Positions 8,506 through 15,982 of a DNA stretch of 64,000 nt are shown here, one piece after another; position 1 is the stretch's first letter, and the number at the start of each line of letters is the position of its first letter. This DNA comes from Nocardia cyriacigeorgica (GTDB taxonomy: Bacteria > Actinomycetota > Actinomycetes > Mycobacteriales > Mycobacteriaceae): assembly GCF_029868385.1 (NCBI RefSeq), contig NZ_JARWNX010000061.1, positions 62,001-126,000 on the forward strand. Reading direction: 5' to 3'. The position numbers and the translations under genes are program-made. The notes beneath the pieces were generated by a model. The model did no database searches, was not told the DNA's origin, and saw nothing but the letters and a program-made list of their open reading frames with translations.

Positions 8506-9360
8506 ATGAGGATCGAGGTCGTCACGGCGGTGCATGCGGACTATGCACGCTTCCTTCCCGCCACATGGGCATCGCTTCGGTCCCAGACCCACACCGATTG
8601 GATCTGGTTGGTGCAGATCGACGGTCCGCCCAACAAGGTGCGTACCGAGCTGGTCGGTTGCGGTGCGGCCGAGGACCCTCGCGTCAGGATCGCTACCAAC
8701 GGAACGAGGGAAGGCCCGGGGATCACCCGTAATGTCGCCTTGGGGCGGGCGCAGGCACCCTTCATCCAAAACCTGGACGCCGACGACGAACTCGAACCGA
8801 ACGCACTGTCGACCCTCGCGACGGCACTCGCCCTGCATCCGGGGGCGGGGTTCGCCGTGGGTCCCGCACGTGACCTGATCGGTTCCGGCGACCTGGTGGA
8901 TTTTCCGATGCCCTTCGCACCTGGCCCGATTCCACGTGGTGCGCTCGTACGACATTGGGTGACCGAACCGGATGAGTACAACCTTCCGGTCCATCCCGCA
9001 GGTGTCATGTGGCGGCGTGATCTGTTGCTCGCCGCGGGCGGGTGGTCGGCGCTGAACAACATGGAGGACACCGGTCTGCTGATGACGGCGTCCGCGCTGG
9101 CGCCGGGCGTGGTCGTGGAGCCGGTCACGCTGCGCTACCGCCGTCACCGCAACCAGCGGTCGACGCAAAAGACAAACTTCGAGGGGGGGGGGGGAGCAAA
9201 TTTCGCTTGTGCGTCAACGTGCGGCGGTGTTGTTGGCCGGGCCGGGCTGGGAACCGCGGTTGACCGCGTAACCGGCGCCCCCCCCTACGGCGTCGGCAGA
9301 ATCGACAACCGGTTGATGTGGCTGAACAGCTCAGCCACAACCGATGATGGATACGCCTAG
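8506..9360 (+). CDS. Family 2 glycosyltransferase with a frameshifted C-terminus at poly-G
   Basis: GT-A fold transferase: N-terminal EVVTAVHADYARFLPATWASL, nucleotide-sugar/metal-binding DADD at 91-94, HPAGVMWRRDLLLAAGGW and NMEDTGLLM in the acceptor region. A run of 12 G at 9183-9194 disrupts the 3' end. In the present frame it reads through a strong hairpin to 9360 with an unconvincing tail. With 11 (or 14) G the frame continues EQISLVRQRAAVLLAGPGWE and stops with TAA at 9269-9271, just before the hairpin, a far more natural C-terminus for this family. The gene is therefore probably ON at 9271 and altered as written. No clear ribosome-binding site is seen at ATG 8506. Divergent from the TPR-membrane protein; glycan target unknown. 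Confidence 0.8.
   Translation: MRIEVVTAVHADYARFLPATWASLRSQTHTDWIWLVQIDGPPNKVRTELVGCGAAEDPRVRIATNGTREGPGITRNVALGRAQAPFIQNLDADDELEPNALSTLATALALHPGAGFAVGPARDLIGSGDLVDFPMPFAPGPIPRGALVRHWVTEPDEYNLPVHPAGVMWRRDLLLAAGGWSALNNMEDTGLLMTASALAPGVVVEPVTLRYRRHRNQRSTQKTNFEGGGGANFACASTCGGVVGRAGLGTAVDRVTGAPPYGVGRIDNRLMWLNSSATTDDGYA
9183..9194 (+). repeat. Poly-G tract (12 G) within the GT2 gene
   Basis: Twelve consecutive G near the 3' end of the GT2 gene. Mononucleotide runs of this length are prone to slippage. Removing one G restores a compact, family-like C-terminus ending at 9271. Sequencing error in the homopolymer is the main alternative. Confidence 0.95.
9310..9343. terminator. Bidirectional terminator-like hairpin between GT2 and folD
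   Basis: Arms CGGTTG..TGGCTGA (9310-9325, with a 3-base bulge) and TCAGCCACAACCG (9331-9343) pair over 13 bases around loop ACAGC. It lies between the restored GT2 stop (9271) and the end of the convergent folD, supporting 9271 as the natural GT2 end. Confidence 0.6.
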
Positions 9361-10217
9361 CCGACGCGCGCCTTCTCGGCGGCCACCACGACATGGCGCA
9401 TGAGCAGGGCGGTGGTGACGGGGCCGACACCGCCGGGGACGGGGCTGAGAGCGGCGGCTGTGCCGCGCACGGAATCGGCGTCGACGTCGCCGACGATGCC
9501 GCCGTCCTCGGCTTCGTTGGTGCCCACGTCGATGACGACGGCACCGGCGCGGACGTGCTCGCCGGTGACGAGGCCGATGCGGCCCGCGGCGGCGACGACG
9601 ATATCGGCGGCGGAGGTCACCGAGGGCAGGTCGGTGGTGCGGGAATGGCAGACGGTGACGGTGGCGTTCTCGGCGAGCAGCAGCTGCGCCAGGGGTTTGC
9701 CGACCACGTTGGAACGGCCGACGACCGCGACGTGCTTGCCCGACAGCGGGATCTGATGGTGCTTCAGCAGTTCGACCACCGCCTCCGAGGTGGCGGGGAC
9801 GAAGCCGTCGAGGCCGGTGGCGAGCAGGCCGAGGGAGAGCGGGCTGACACCGTCGACGTCCTTGGTGGCGGCGATGGCGGAGCTGACGTCGTCGAGGGTG
9901 ACACCCGACGGCAGCGGCGTCTGCAACATGATCGCGTCGGTGGCGGTGTCGGCGCTGCGGGTGGACAGTTCGGCACGGATCTGGTCGGCGGTGGCGTCGG
10001 CGCCGAGGTCGACGGTGTCGCAGCTGATCCCGAGGCGTTCGGCTGCCTTACGCAGCGAATTCACGTACCAGGCGCTGGCCGGGTCGGCGTTCGCGACGAC
10101 CAGTGCGAGTGTGGGCGCGGACCCGCTCTCGGACAGTGCCGCGGCACGCTGCAAGGTATCGGCATTGATGGCGGCGGCAAGTTCCTTGCCGGTCAGCGAA
10201 ACGGTATCCACGGGCAC
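9357..10217 (-). CDS. folD: FolD-like methylenetetrahydrofolate dehydrogenase/cyclohydrolase paralogue
   Basis: A 286-aa protein with FolD architecture: N-terminal catalytic domain, then Rossmann motif VVGRSNVVGKPLAQLLL (about 163-179), SADIVVAAAGRIGLV and PVPGGVGPVTTALLM. FolD interconverts 5,10-methylene-, methenyl- and 10-formyl-THF. The usual active-site motif YVxxK reads YVNSL (Tyr51, Leu55), so the conserved catalytic lysine is missing. Gln99 (LQTPLP) and the KDVDG acid (Asp122) remain, but the following segment is GVSPLSLG instead of the usual GFHP-type. It may be dehydrogenase-only or a divergent paralogue. The GTG start has no strong ribosome-binding site. It ends 3 bases inside the GT2 reading frame as written. 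Confidence 0.85.
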   Translation of the reverse strand: MPVDTVSLTGKELAAAINADTLQRAAALSESGSAPTLALVVANADPASAWYVNSLRKAAERLGISCDTVDLGADATADQIRAELSTRSADTATDAIMLQTPLPSGVTLDDVSSAIAATKDVDGVSPLSLGLLATGLDGFVPATSEAVVELLKHHQIPLSGKHVAVVGRSNVVGKPLAQLLLAENATVTVCHSRTTDLPSVTSAADIVVAAAGRIGLVTGEHVRAGAVVIDVGTNEAEDGGIVGDVDADSVRGTAAALSPVPGGVGPVTTALLMRHVVVAAEKARVG

Positions 10218-10397
10218 TCAGCTTAGCGGGCGGCCCGCACCCGCCCGGCCCCCGGACCGTGCGCCGCGCCGGGTGTTCCGGCCGGAATTGCGCCGGATCC
10301 CGCCCCACCGGTCGTATCGTGGTGAGTGTTTGCCACCGGCTAACTGCCAGCTGACGTACCGAAAACCCGTGTCACACGTGGAAAGGTGTCGACTGTA

Positions 10398-11270
10398 GTG
10401 ACGATCTCGAGGCATATGAAACATCTGGTTGCGGCCGTCTTCGCCGCGACCGCCATCGCTGGACTCGGCACGGTGCCCGCCCAGGCCAGCCCGGAAACCG
10501 ACGCCCTCTACAACTCCGCGCAACGCCACTTCACCGCGGGCAACGATGCCGCGGGCCGCGATGATCTGCGCAGGCTCATCGGCGCCGACCCGAACGACGC
10601 GGAGGCGTTGTCACTCCAGGCCATCTGGTCGCATTATGCGGGCGATGTGCCCGCGTTCGCGGATGCGATGGGCCGGTTGCGTGGACTCGATCCGGGGTTG
10701 GCAGCGGGCACCGACAATGTGGTGAACGCGATCGGCGCCGCGGTGGCGACGCTGCCCAATCCGCTGCCCGCACTGGTCGGCCCGCAGACCGGGATCGTGG
10801 TGCTCGGCTACGGGCTGTTGCCCGACGGGTCGTTGCGTCCCGAACTGGTGAATCGGCTCACCGCCGCGTGGATCCAGGCCATCGCCTCGCCATTTTCCCC
10901 GGTGATCGTCACCGGCGGCAATCCGGTGAACGGGATCGCCGAGGCGGATGCGATGTTCCACTGGCTGGTCGGCCGTGGGCTGCCCGCCTCCCGCATCCAC
11001 GTGGAGAACCGGGCCGGGTCCACGGTGCAGAACGCGCTGTTCAGCACTCGGATGCTGCGTGATCTCGGCGCAAGCAGCGCCGTCGTGGTGACCTCGCCGA
11101 ACCATATCCGCCGCGCCGTCGCCGATTTCATCGTCGCCGGCACCAGGGTGGTCGGTGCGACGACCTCGTTGGAACAGCTGGTCTCGCAGCTGCCGCCGCC
11201 GAGCAAGCAGGCCCAGCGTGGCATCTATCTCGACGCCACCCGGACGTTCCAGCTGGCCGGGGCGCGCTGA
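10398..11270 (+). CDS. Secreted YdcF/SanA-like (DUF218) protein
   Basis: A 290-aa exported protein. A signal peptide (MKHLVAAVFAATAIAGLG, cleavage after AQA) is followed by a short TPR-like helical region (DRDxLR..IGADPNDAEALSLQAIW) and a DUF218 domain: GIVVLGYGLLPDGSLRPEL, PVIVTGG, EADAMFHWLVGRGLPASRIHVENRA split over several strands, and VVVTSPNHIRRA. DUF218 proteins such as SanA/ElyC are linked to envelope integrity; the reaction is unknown. GTG 10398 is chosen because GGAAAGG lies 11 bases upstream; GTG 10386 and ATG 10416 are alternatives. Confidence 0.8.
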   Translation: MTISRHMKHLVAAVFAATAIAGLGTVPAQASPETDALYNSAQRHFTAGNDAAGRDDLRRLIGADPNDAEALSLQAIWSHYAGDVPAFADAMGRLRGLDPGLAAGTDNVVNAIGAAVATLPNPLPALVGPQTGIVVLGYGLLPDGSLRPELVNRLTAAWIQAIASPFSPVIVTGGNPVNGIAEADAMFHWLVGRGLPASRIHVENRAGSTVQNALFSTRMLRDLGASSAVVVTSPNHIRRAVADFIVAGTRVVGATTSLEQLVSQLPPPSKQAQRGIYLDATRTFQLAGAR

Positions 11271-11398
11271 ACGAGTAGCCATCGGCGGCGACAGAACACG
11301 CTGCGGTGATACGTGGTACCCGAACATGTTGTACCGCGAGAGACACACGATGCCGCCACCTGCCCCCGGAGACGAATCGGCGGCGGAGTGCAGCGCCT

Positions 11399-11424
11399 CG
11401 GCTGGCACCCGTTCGTGCCAGCCG
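11399..11424. terminator. Hairpin downstream of the DUF218 gene
   Basis: A perfect 10-base stem, CGGCTGGCAC (11399-11408) with GTGCCAGCCG (11415-11424), loop CCGTTC. It has no T tract, as is common in actinobacterial terminators. It sits in the 247-base gap before the methyltransferase gene. Confidence 0.5.
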
Positions 11425-11517
11425 CCTCAGCGGTGGCGGGGCTTACGTACTCGTAGTGCCGAGACCCGGGTCGAGAATTCGAGTGCGCCCGAGACGCAGG
11501 CGCGACAGACTGGGCAG

Positions 11518-12315
11518 GTGGATACGAGAGACGCCGCCGACATCGTCACGCGGTTACGCACCGCGGGATGCGTTTTCGCCGAGGACGAGGCGCGGCTGCT
11601 GACGGAGGCGACCGACTCGGCCGACGAACTGGACCGGCTCGTCGCGCAGCGGGTCTCGGGCGTGCCGCTCGAGTATCTGCTCGGCTGGGCCGAGTTTCGG
11701 GGTATCCGGGTCGGCGTGCGCCCCGGGGTGTTCGTGCCGCGTCAGCGCACGGCATTCCTGGTGGACGAGGCGGCGGCATCGGCACGCGCCGCAGGCTGCG
11801 ATGAGCTGGTGGTGGTGGATCTGTGCTGCGGGTCGGGCGCGCTCGGCCTCGCGCTGGTGACCGAACTCGCGAAGGAGATGACCCGGATCGACGTGGACGC
11901 CGCCGATATCGACCCCGTCGCGGTGGCATGCGCGCGTGAGAACCTGATGCCGGTCGGTGGTCGAGCACATGAAGGTGACCTGTTCGCAGCGCTACCGCCG
12001 AGGTTGCGCGGGCGGATCGACATCCTGCTGTGCAATACGCCGTACGTGCCGTCGGATGAGATCGCGCGGATGCCGCCCGAGGCCAGGGATCACGAACCCA
12101 CCGCGGCCCTCGACGGCGGCGCCGATGGGCTCGACATCTTCCGCCGCGTCGCCGCCGCGGCGCCGGAATGGCTGGCTCGTGGCGGTCAGCTACTGGTAGA
12201 GATCAGCGTCGAACAGCAGGACACCGCCGCGGCGATCGCCGCGGGCGCCGGGCTCACCCCGAAGATCGCCCACTCCCCCGACCTGTACGCGACCGCCATC
12301 GTTTGCGCACGCTGA
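11518..12315 (+). CDS. PrmC/HemK-related putative protein-glutamine N5-methyltransferase
   Basis: A 265-aa SAM-dependent methyltransferase. N-terminal helical part with RVSGVPLEYLLGWAEFRGIRV and PRQRTAFLVDEA; SAM-binding VVDLCCGSGALGLAL near residue 100; and an active-site motif that reads NTPYVP where HemK/PrmC enzymes have NPPY. This matches the actinobacterial PrmC-related subfamily rather than true release-factor methyltransferase, which is normally beside prfA. The substrate is presumably a glutamine in a protein but is not shown. GTG 11518 is chosen because sequence upstream is not family-like. The stop faces the convergent SDR gene 53 bases away. Confidence 0.78.
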   Translation: MDTRDAADIVTRLRTAGCVFAEDEARLLTEATDSADELDRLVAQRVSGVPLEYLLGWAEFRGIRVGVRPGVFVPRQRTAFLVDEAAASARAAGCDELVVVDLCCGSGALGLALVTELAKEMTRIDVDAADIDPVAVACARENLMPVGGRAHEGDLFAALPPRLRGRIDILLCNTPYVPSDEIARMPPEARDHEPTAALDGGADGLDIFRRVAAAAPEWLARGGQLLVEISVEQQDTAAAIAAGAGLTPKIAHSPDLYATAIVCAR

Positions 12316-12368
12316 CTCGGTGGCGCCACGCGCGCGACTCGGTGAACGGCTCCGGCCCCGGACATCGA

Positions 12369-13196
12369 CTACTTGCGCCCGGTGAACTCGTCCATCGAGT
12401 GGTACACGCCCACCGCGTTGAGGAACAGGTCGCGGACCTTGATCGGCAGCAGACCCGACAGCGCCTTGTTCAGTCGTGAGGTCCACGGCAGGATGACCAG
12501 CGCCCCACCGTTCTTCATCTCCTGCCAGGAGGTTTCGACGACCTCGTCCTGCTTCAGGATCGGGGTGAACAGGAACCCCTTGGCGCCGTCGAACATGCCG
12601 GTATCGATGTAGGTGGGACAGACCGTCGTCACCTTGACGTGATCGTGGCCCGCCTGTTCGAGTTCGATGCGCACCGAGTCCGACCAGCCGAGCGCCGCCC
12701 ATTTGGATGCCGCGTAGACGCTCATCCGCGGGTTCGAGACCAGCCCGGCCGAGGAGGCGATGGTCAGCACCCGCGCCTCGCCGCTGCCCGCGACCATGGC
12801 GGGCAGGAATTCGAGGGTCACATACATCGGGGCCAGCGAGTTGATCGCCATGGTCTTGTCGATATCGGCGCGGTTCGTGGTTTCCCAGAAGTAGGTGTTG
12901 CCGCGCACGATTCCGGCATTGTTGACCAGGATGTCGATATCGCCCGCCTCGGCGCGGACCGCGGCGGCGGCCTCGGCGATGGCCTCGGGATCGGACACGT
13001 CGACCGCGTGATGGTGGATGGTGCCGCCGAGGGCGGTCAGTTCGGCGGCGGTGTCCTTCAGTGCGACCTCGTTGATATCCCACAGCACCACCGCCGCGGC
13101 GCCCTCGCGCACGGCGCGTTCGGCGAACAGTTTGCCCAGGCCCATGGCGGCGCCGGTGACGAGAACCTTCTTGCCCGCGACCGTTTCGAGTTTCAT
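12369..13196 (-). CDS. Short-chain dehydrogenase/reductase
   Basis: A 275-aa classical SDR using NAD(P)(H). Cofactor loop TGAAMGLG at about 14-21, NNAGIV near 93, catalytic Ser in IASSAGL, and YAASK (Tyr, Lys). Substrate unknown; likely an alcohol/ketone or lipid. ATG 13196 is preferred because AAGGG lies nine bases upstream, whereas the longer start abuts that motif. It follows the aldehyde dehydrogenase by 37 bases on the same strand, so alcohol to aldehyde to acid oxidation is a plausible joint function. Expression is probably under the divergent TetR. Confidence 0.88.
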   Translation of the reverse strand: MKLETVAGKKVLVTGAAMGLGKLFAERAVREGAAAVVLWDINEVALKDTAAELTALGGTIHHHAVDVSDPEAIAEAAAAVRAEAGDIDILVNNAGIVRGNTYFWETTNRADIDKTMAINSLAPMYVTLEFLPAMVAGSGEARVLTIASSAGLVSNPRMSVYAASKWAALGWSDSVRIELEQAGHDHVKVTTVCPTYIDTGMFDGAKGFLFTPILKQDEVVETSWQEMKNGGALVILPWTSRLNKALSGLLPIKVRDLFLNAVGVYHSMDEFTGRK

Positions 13197-13233
13197 CAAT
13201 CCCATCCCTTGTTCGACGTGTGGTAGGTGCCGG

Positions 13234-14802
13234 TCACTTCTGGCGCAGTGTCTTCATGAGGCCGAAGTACAGCGTCATGGTCTTGGACCACAGCTCTTCC
13301 GACATCCCGGGCAGCGGCCCGATCGGCAGCACCCGCTGCACCGCGATCGTCTGGGTGTCGATGTATTTGAGCAGGCCCTCGGGTCCGTGCCTGCGGCCGG
13401 TGCCGGAGATGCCGAGCCCGCCCGACGGTGCGTCGGCACTGCCCCAGGCGGCGATGAAACCTTCGTTGACATTGACCGATCCGGCATTGATCCGGGCGGC
13501 GACCTCGCGCCCGCGAGCGGTGTCCTTGGTCCAGACACTGGCATTGAGCCCGTAGACGGTGTCATTGGCCTGTTCCACGGCCTCGTCGTCGCTGCCCACG
13601 CGGTACACCGAGACCACCGGGCCGAAAGTTTCCTCCCGGTGGACCGTCATGCCCGGCGCCACCCCGGCGAGCACCGTCGGTTCGAAGAAGTACGGGCCGA
13701 GGTCGGGGCGGTGCTTACCACCGGCGAGCACGGTGGCACCCTTGGCGACCGCGTCCTCGACGTGCGCGCGCACCGTATCGAGCTGACGCTGGAAGGTCAG
13801 CGAGCCCATATCGTTGCGGTAGTCGAGATCGGCGCCGAGTTTCAGTGCCTCCACATTGGCGACGAACTCGCGCACGAATCGGTCGTAGACCGCATCGTGG
13901 ACGTAGATGCGCTCCATGGATTCACACAGCTGACCGGCCGAGGAGAAACAGGCCCGCACCGCGGTCTTGGCGGCGGCGGACACATCGGCGTCCGACAGCA
14001 CCAGCAGCGGGTTCTTGCCGCCGAGTTCGAGCGAGTAGCCGATGAGACGTTCGCCCGCCTGCTTGGCGATGGTGCGGCCGGTGGCGCTGGAACCGGTGTA
14101 GTCGACGTAGTCGGCGCGACCGATCACCTCGCCGCCGATGACCGAACCGCGGCCGAGCACGATCTGCCACAGGTCGGCGGGCAGTCCGGCGCGTTCGGCG
14201 GCGTCCACGGCCCACAGCGCGGTCAGCGCGGTCTGGTTGTCCGGGCGGCCGACCACGGCATTACCCGCGACCAAGGCGGGCAGCGCGTCGGAGACGGCGA
14301 GTGCGAGCGGGTAGTTCCACGGTGAGATCACCGCGACGACGCCCTTGGGCCGGTGACGCACCTCGACCTTGGTCAACACCGGCAGCACACCGCGCGGGGT
14401 GCGGTTGGCCAGCAGTTTGTCCGCGACCGCGGCGTAGTAGCGGGAGTTGACCGCGACATCGCCGACCTCGTCGAAGGCGTGCACCCGTGACTTGCCGGTC
14501 TCGGTCTGCACGATATCGAGGATCGTGTCCTGTTCCTTCAGCACGATGTCGTGGAACCGGCGCAGCACGGCGACCCGCTCCCGGATCGGGCGCGCCGCCC
14601 ATGCGCGCTGCGCTCGGCGGGCGCGGTCGAAGGCGGCGTCGATATCACCGGTCGAGGACTGCGGCAGATCGGCGATCTTGCGGCCGGTCGCCGGGGCGAA
14701 GACCTCCACCGAGGGCGCGCCACCCGCGGCGGCGCGGGCGAGCAGCGGTTTCACCAGCGCCGGGGACAGCACTTCGGCGTCGGTGTGCCGGGCAGTCGTC
14801 AT
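13234..14802 (-). CDS. Aldehyde dehydrogenase, succinate-semialdehyde dehydrogenase (GabD2)-like
   Basis: NAD(P)-dependent aldehyde oxidation. The 522-aa protein has SPWNYP (Asn163), LELGGKN (general base Glu259) and SSAGQLCESMERIYV (nucleophile Cys293), close to mycobacterial GabD2. The cofactor-binding segment reads NAVVGRPDNQT: the usual Lys of the LKP motif is Arg186, which might affect NADP preference. ATG start with AGGAGAAGG upstream. First gene of a pair with the SDR. A near-perfect palindrome in the divergent promoter suggests TetR repression and induction by an aldehyde or lipid-like ligand. True substrate not shown. Confidence 0.85.
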   Translation of the reverse strand: MTTARHTDAEVLSPALVKPLLARAAAGGAPSVEVFAPATGRKIADLPQSSTGDIDAAFDRARRAQRAWAARPIRERVAVLRRFHDIVLKEQDTILDIVQTETGKSRVHAFDEVGDVAVNSRYYAAVADKLLANRTPRGVLPVLTKVEVRHRPKGVVAVISPWNYPLALAVSDALPALVAGNAVVGRPDNQTALTALWAVDAAERAGLPADLWQIVLGRGSVIGGEVIGRADYVDYTGSSATGRTIAKQAGERLIGYSLELGGKNPLLVLSDADVSAAAKTAVRACFSSAGQLCESMERIYVHDAVYDRFVREFVANVEALKLGADLDYRNDMGSLTFQRQLDTVRAHVEDAVAKGATVLAGGKHRPDLGPYFFEPTVLAGVAPGMTVHREETFGPVVSVYRVGSDDEAVEQANDTVYGLNASVWTKDTARGREVAARINAGSVNVNEGFIAAWGSADAPSGGLGISGTGRRHGPEGLLKYIDTQTIAVQRVLPIGPLPGMSEELWSKTMTLYFGLMKTLRQK

Positions 14803-14827
14803 ATCGGCCTTCTCCTGGGTTCGGTGG

Positions 14828-14855
14828 ATTAATTGAACACTGGTGTTAGATTAAT
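14828..14855. promoter_or_regulatory. Probable TetR operator between ALDH and tetR
   Basis: A 28-base near-palindrome: arms of 13 bases (ATTAATTGAACAC / GTGTTAGATTAAT) match at 11 of 13 positions around TG. It lies 26 bases before the ALDH start and 77 before the TetR start, so one site could control both. Confidence 0.65.
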
Positions 14856-14931
14856 AGGTGTGACGAGCTCCGTGTCAAGCTCTTCGATGTGCCCGAGCGC
14901 CATGAACCGATCCGCGGGATGAAGGTCGGCC

Positions 14932-15615
14932 ATGCCTGAGACCACCGCCGCACGCCGCGGCCGACCGCGTCAGACCGAACAGCAGGCCGAGGAGGTACGC
15001 GCCAGGATCGTGCTGGCGACGGCCGAGGTGTTCAGCCGGAATGGGTCGCGCGGACTGAGCGTCGCGCAGATCATCGAGCAGGCCGGGCTGGCCAGGCCCA
15101 CGTTCTACCGATATTTCGCCAATGCGATTGAACCGCTGCGCGTCGTCCTCGATTCGTCCAACGAGGGCCTGGTCGGCGGCATCCGTGAGGCGCTGACCGT
15201 CACCGCCGAGGGCACCGAACTCGGCATCCGCCTCATCGATGCCTATCTGGACTGGGCGCGCGGGCACGGCGCGATGCTGCGCCCCCTGTTCGCCGAACTC
15301 CACGATCCAGGGTCGCCGGTATCGGGCTACCGGGAACGGGCCCTCGACGACATCCGCGCGATCGTGCGCGAGAAATTCACCGAACTCGGCCGCCCCATAC
15401 CTTCGCCGCTGGATCTGGACGCCTCGCTGCACGTGTGCGAGTACGTGGTCTACCGCATCTCGGCCGGGGCCGATCCCGGCTCCGAACCCGACCCCGAGAC
15501 GGTTGCCGCCGCCCGCGTCACGATGATCCGGGTGGTCTTGGCAACCCTCGGCAATACCGATGACCTCAACTACGCGATGGAGCTGCCGGGCATCTTCCCC
15601 GCCGCACCGCAGTGA
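14932..15615 (+). CDS. TetR-family transcriptional regulator
   Basis: A 227-aa repressor with the HTH at residues ~20-70 (ARIVLATAEVFSRNGSRGLSVAQII, then GLARPTFYRYFAN) and a ligand-binding C-terminal domain that I cannot match to a ligand. ATG start with GAAGG upstream. It is divergent from the ALDH-SDR operon, with a 28-base palindrome between; local control of that operon and autoregulation are inferred from this layout. Confidence 0.88.
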   Translation: MPETTAARRGRPRQTEQQAEEVRARIVLATAEVFSRNGSRGLSVAQIIEQAGLARPTFYRYFANAIEPLRVVLDSSNEGLVGGIREALTVTAEGTELGIRLIDAYLDWARGHGAMLRPLFAELHDPGSPVSGYRERALDDIRAIVREKFTELGRPIPSPLDLDASLHVCEYVVYRISAGADPGSEPDPETVAAARVTMIRVVLATLGNTDDLNYAMELPGIFPAAPQ

Positions 15616-15982
15616 CCGCCGGACCTCCCGAAACGGACACCGGACCCACCGTCACTCAGTGAAGTCACTCACAGCGACTCATGGGTAGCGGGGGCACGCA
15701 AGAGCTTCCAGCTGGTTAGCCGAATATTTGCTCGATCGCCACCATCGCGTAGTGAGGAACTCTGGCGTTCCCTTCAGCAGGGTGGCGAATCGACATGCCG
15801 TCATAGCCGATCGGTGACCAGGTTGGTGATACCGCACGAAACACACACTCCAATCCCCCGGCGCCGCAGCACAGTTCGACACTTCGTCGGACTCCGACGG
15901 TAGTTACCGTCGGGTAATGTCCGCGGCGTCGATCACCAGGAACGATCCCCGAACGCATTCGTCATCGATTTCAGGAGCACAC
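15616..15982. other. Non-coding stretch before the beta-lactone cluster
   Basis: No convincing gene: the short ORFs lack ribosome-binding sites and recognisable domains. The only clear element is the 20-base palindrome at 15894-15913, described separately. Confidence 0.6.
15894..15913. promoter_or_regulatory. Perfect palindrome upstream of the beta-lactone operon
   Basis: CCGACGGTA-GT-TACCGTCGG, 9-base perfect arms, ending 69 bases before the first thiolase start. It is a candidate operator. It is unlike the TetR site at 14828, so a regulator outside the cluster may bind it. Confidence 0.5.

Noticed and set aside
9278..9285. Run of 8 C after the poly-G tract
   Set aside because: It lies beyond the restored GT2 stop, so it would not change that protein.
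15679..15882. Short minus ORF before the beta-lactone cluster
   Set aside because: 67 aa with no family features and no ribosome-binding site; treated as non-coding.
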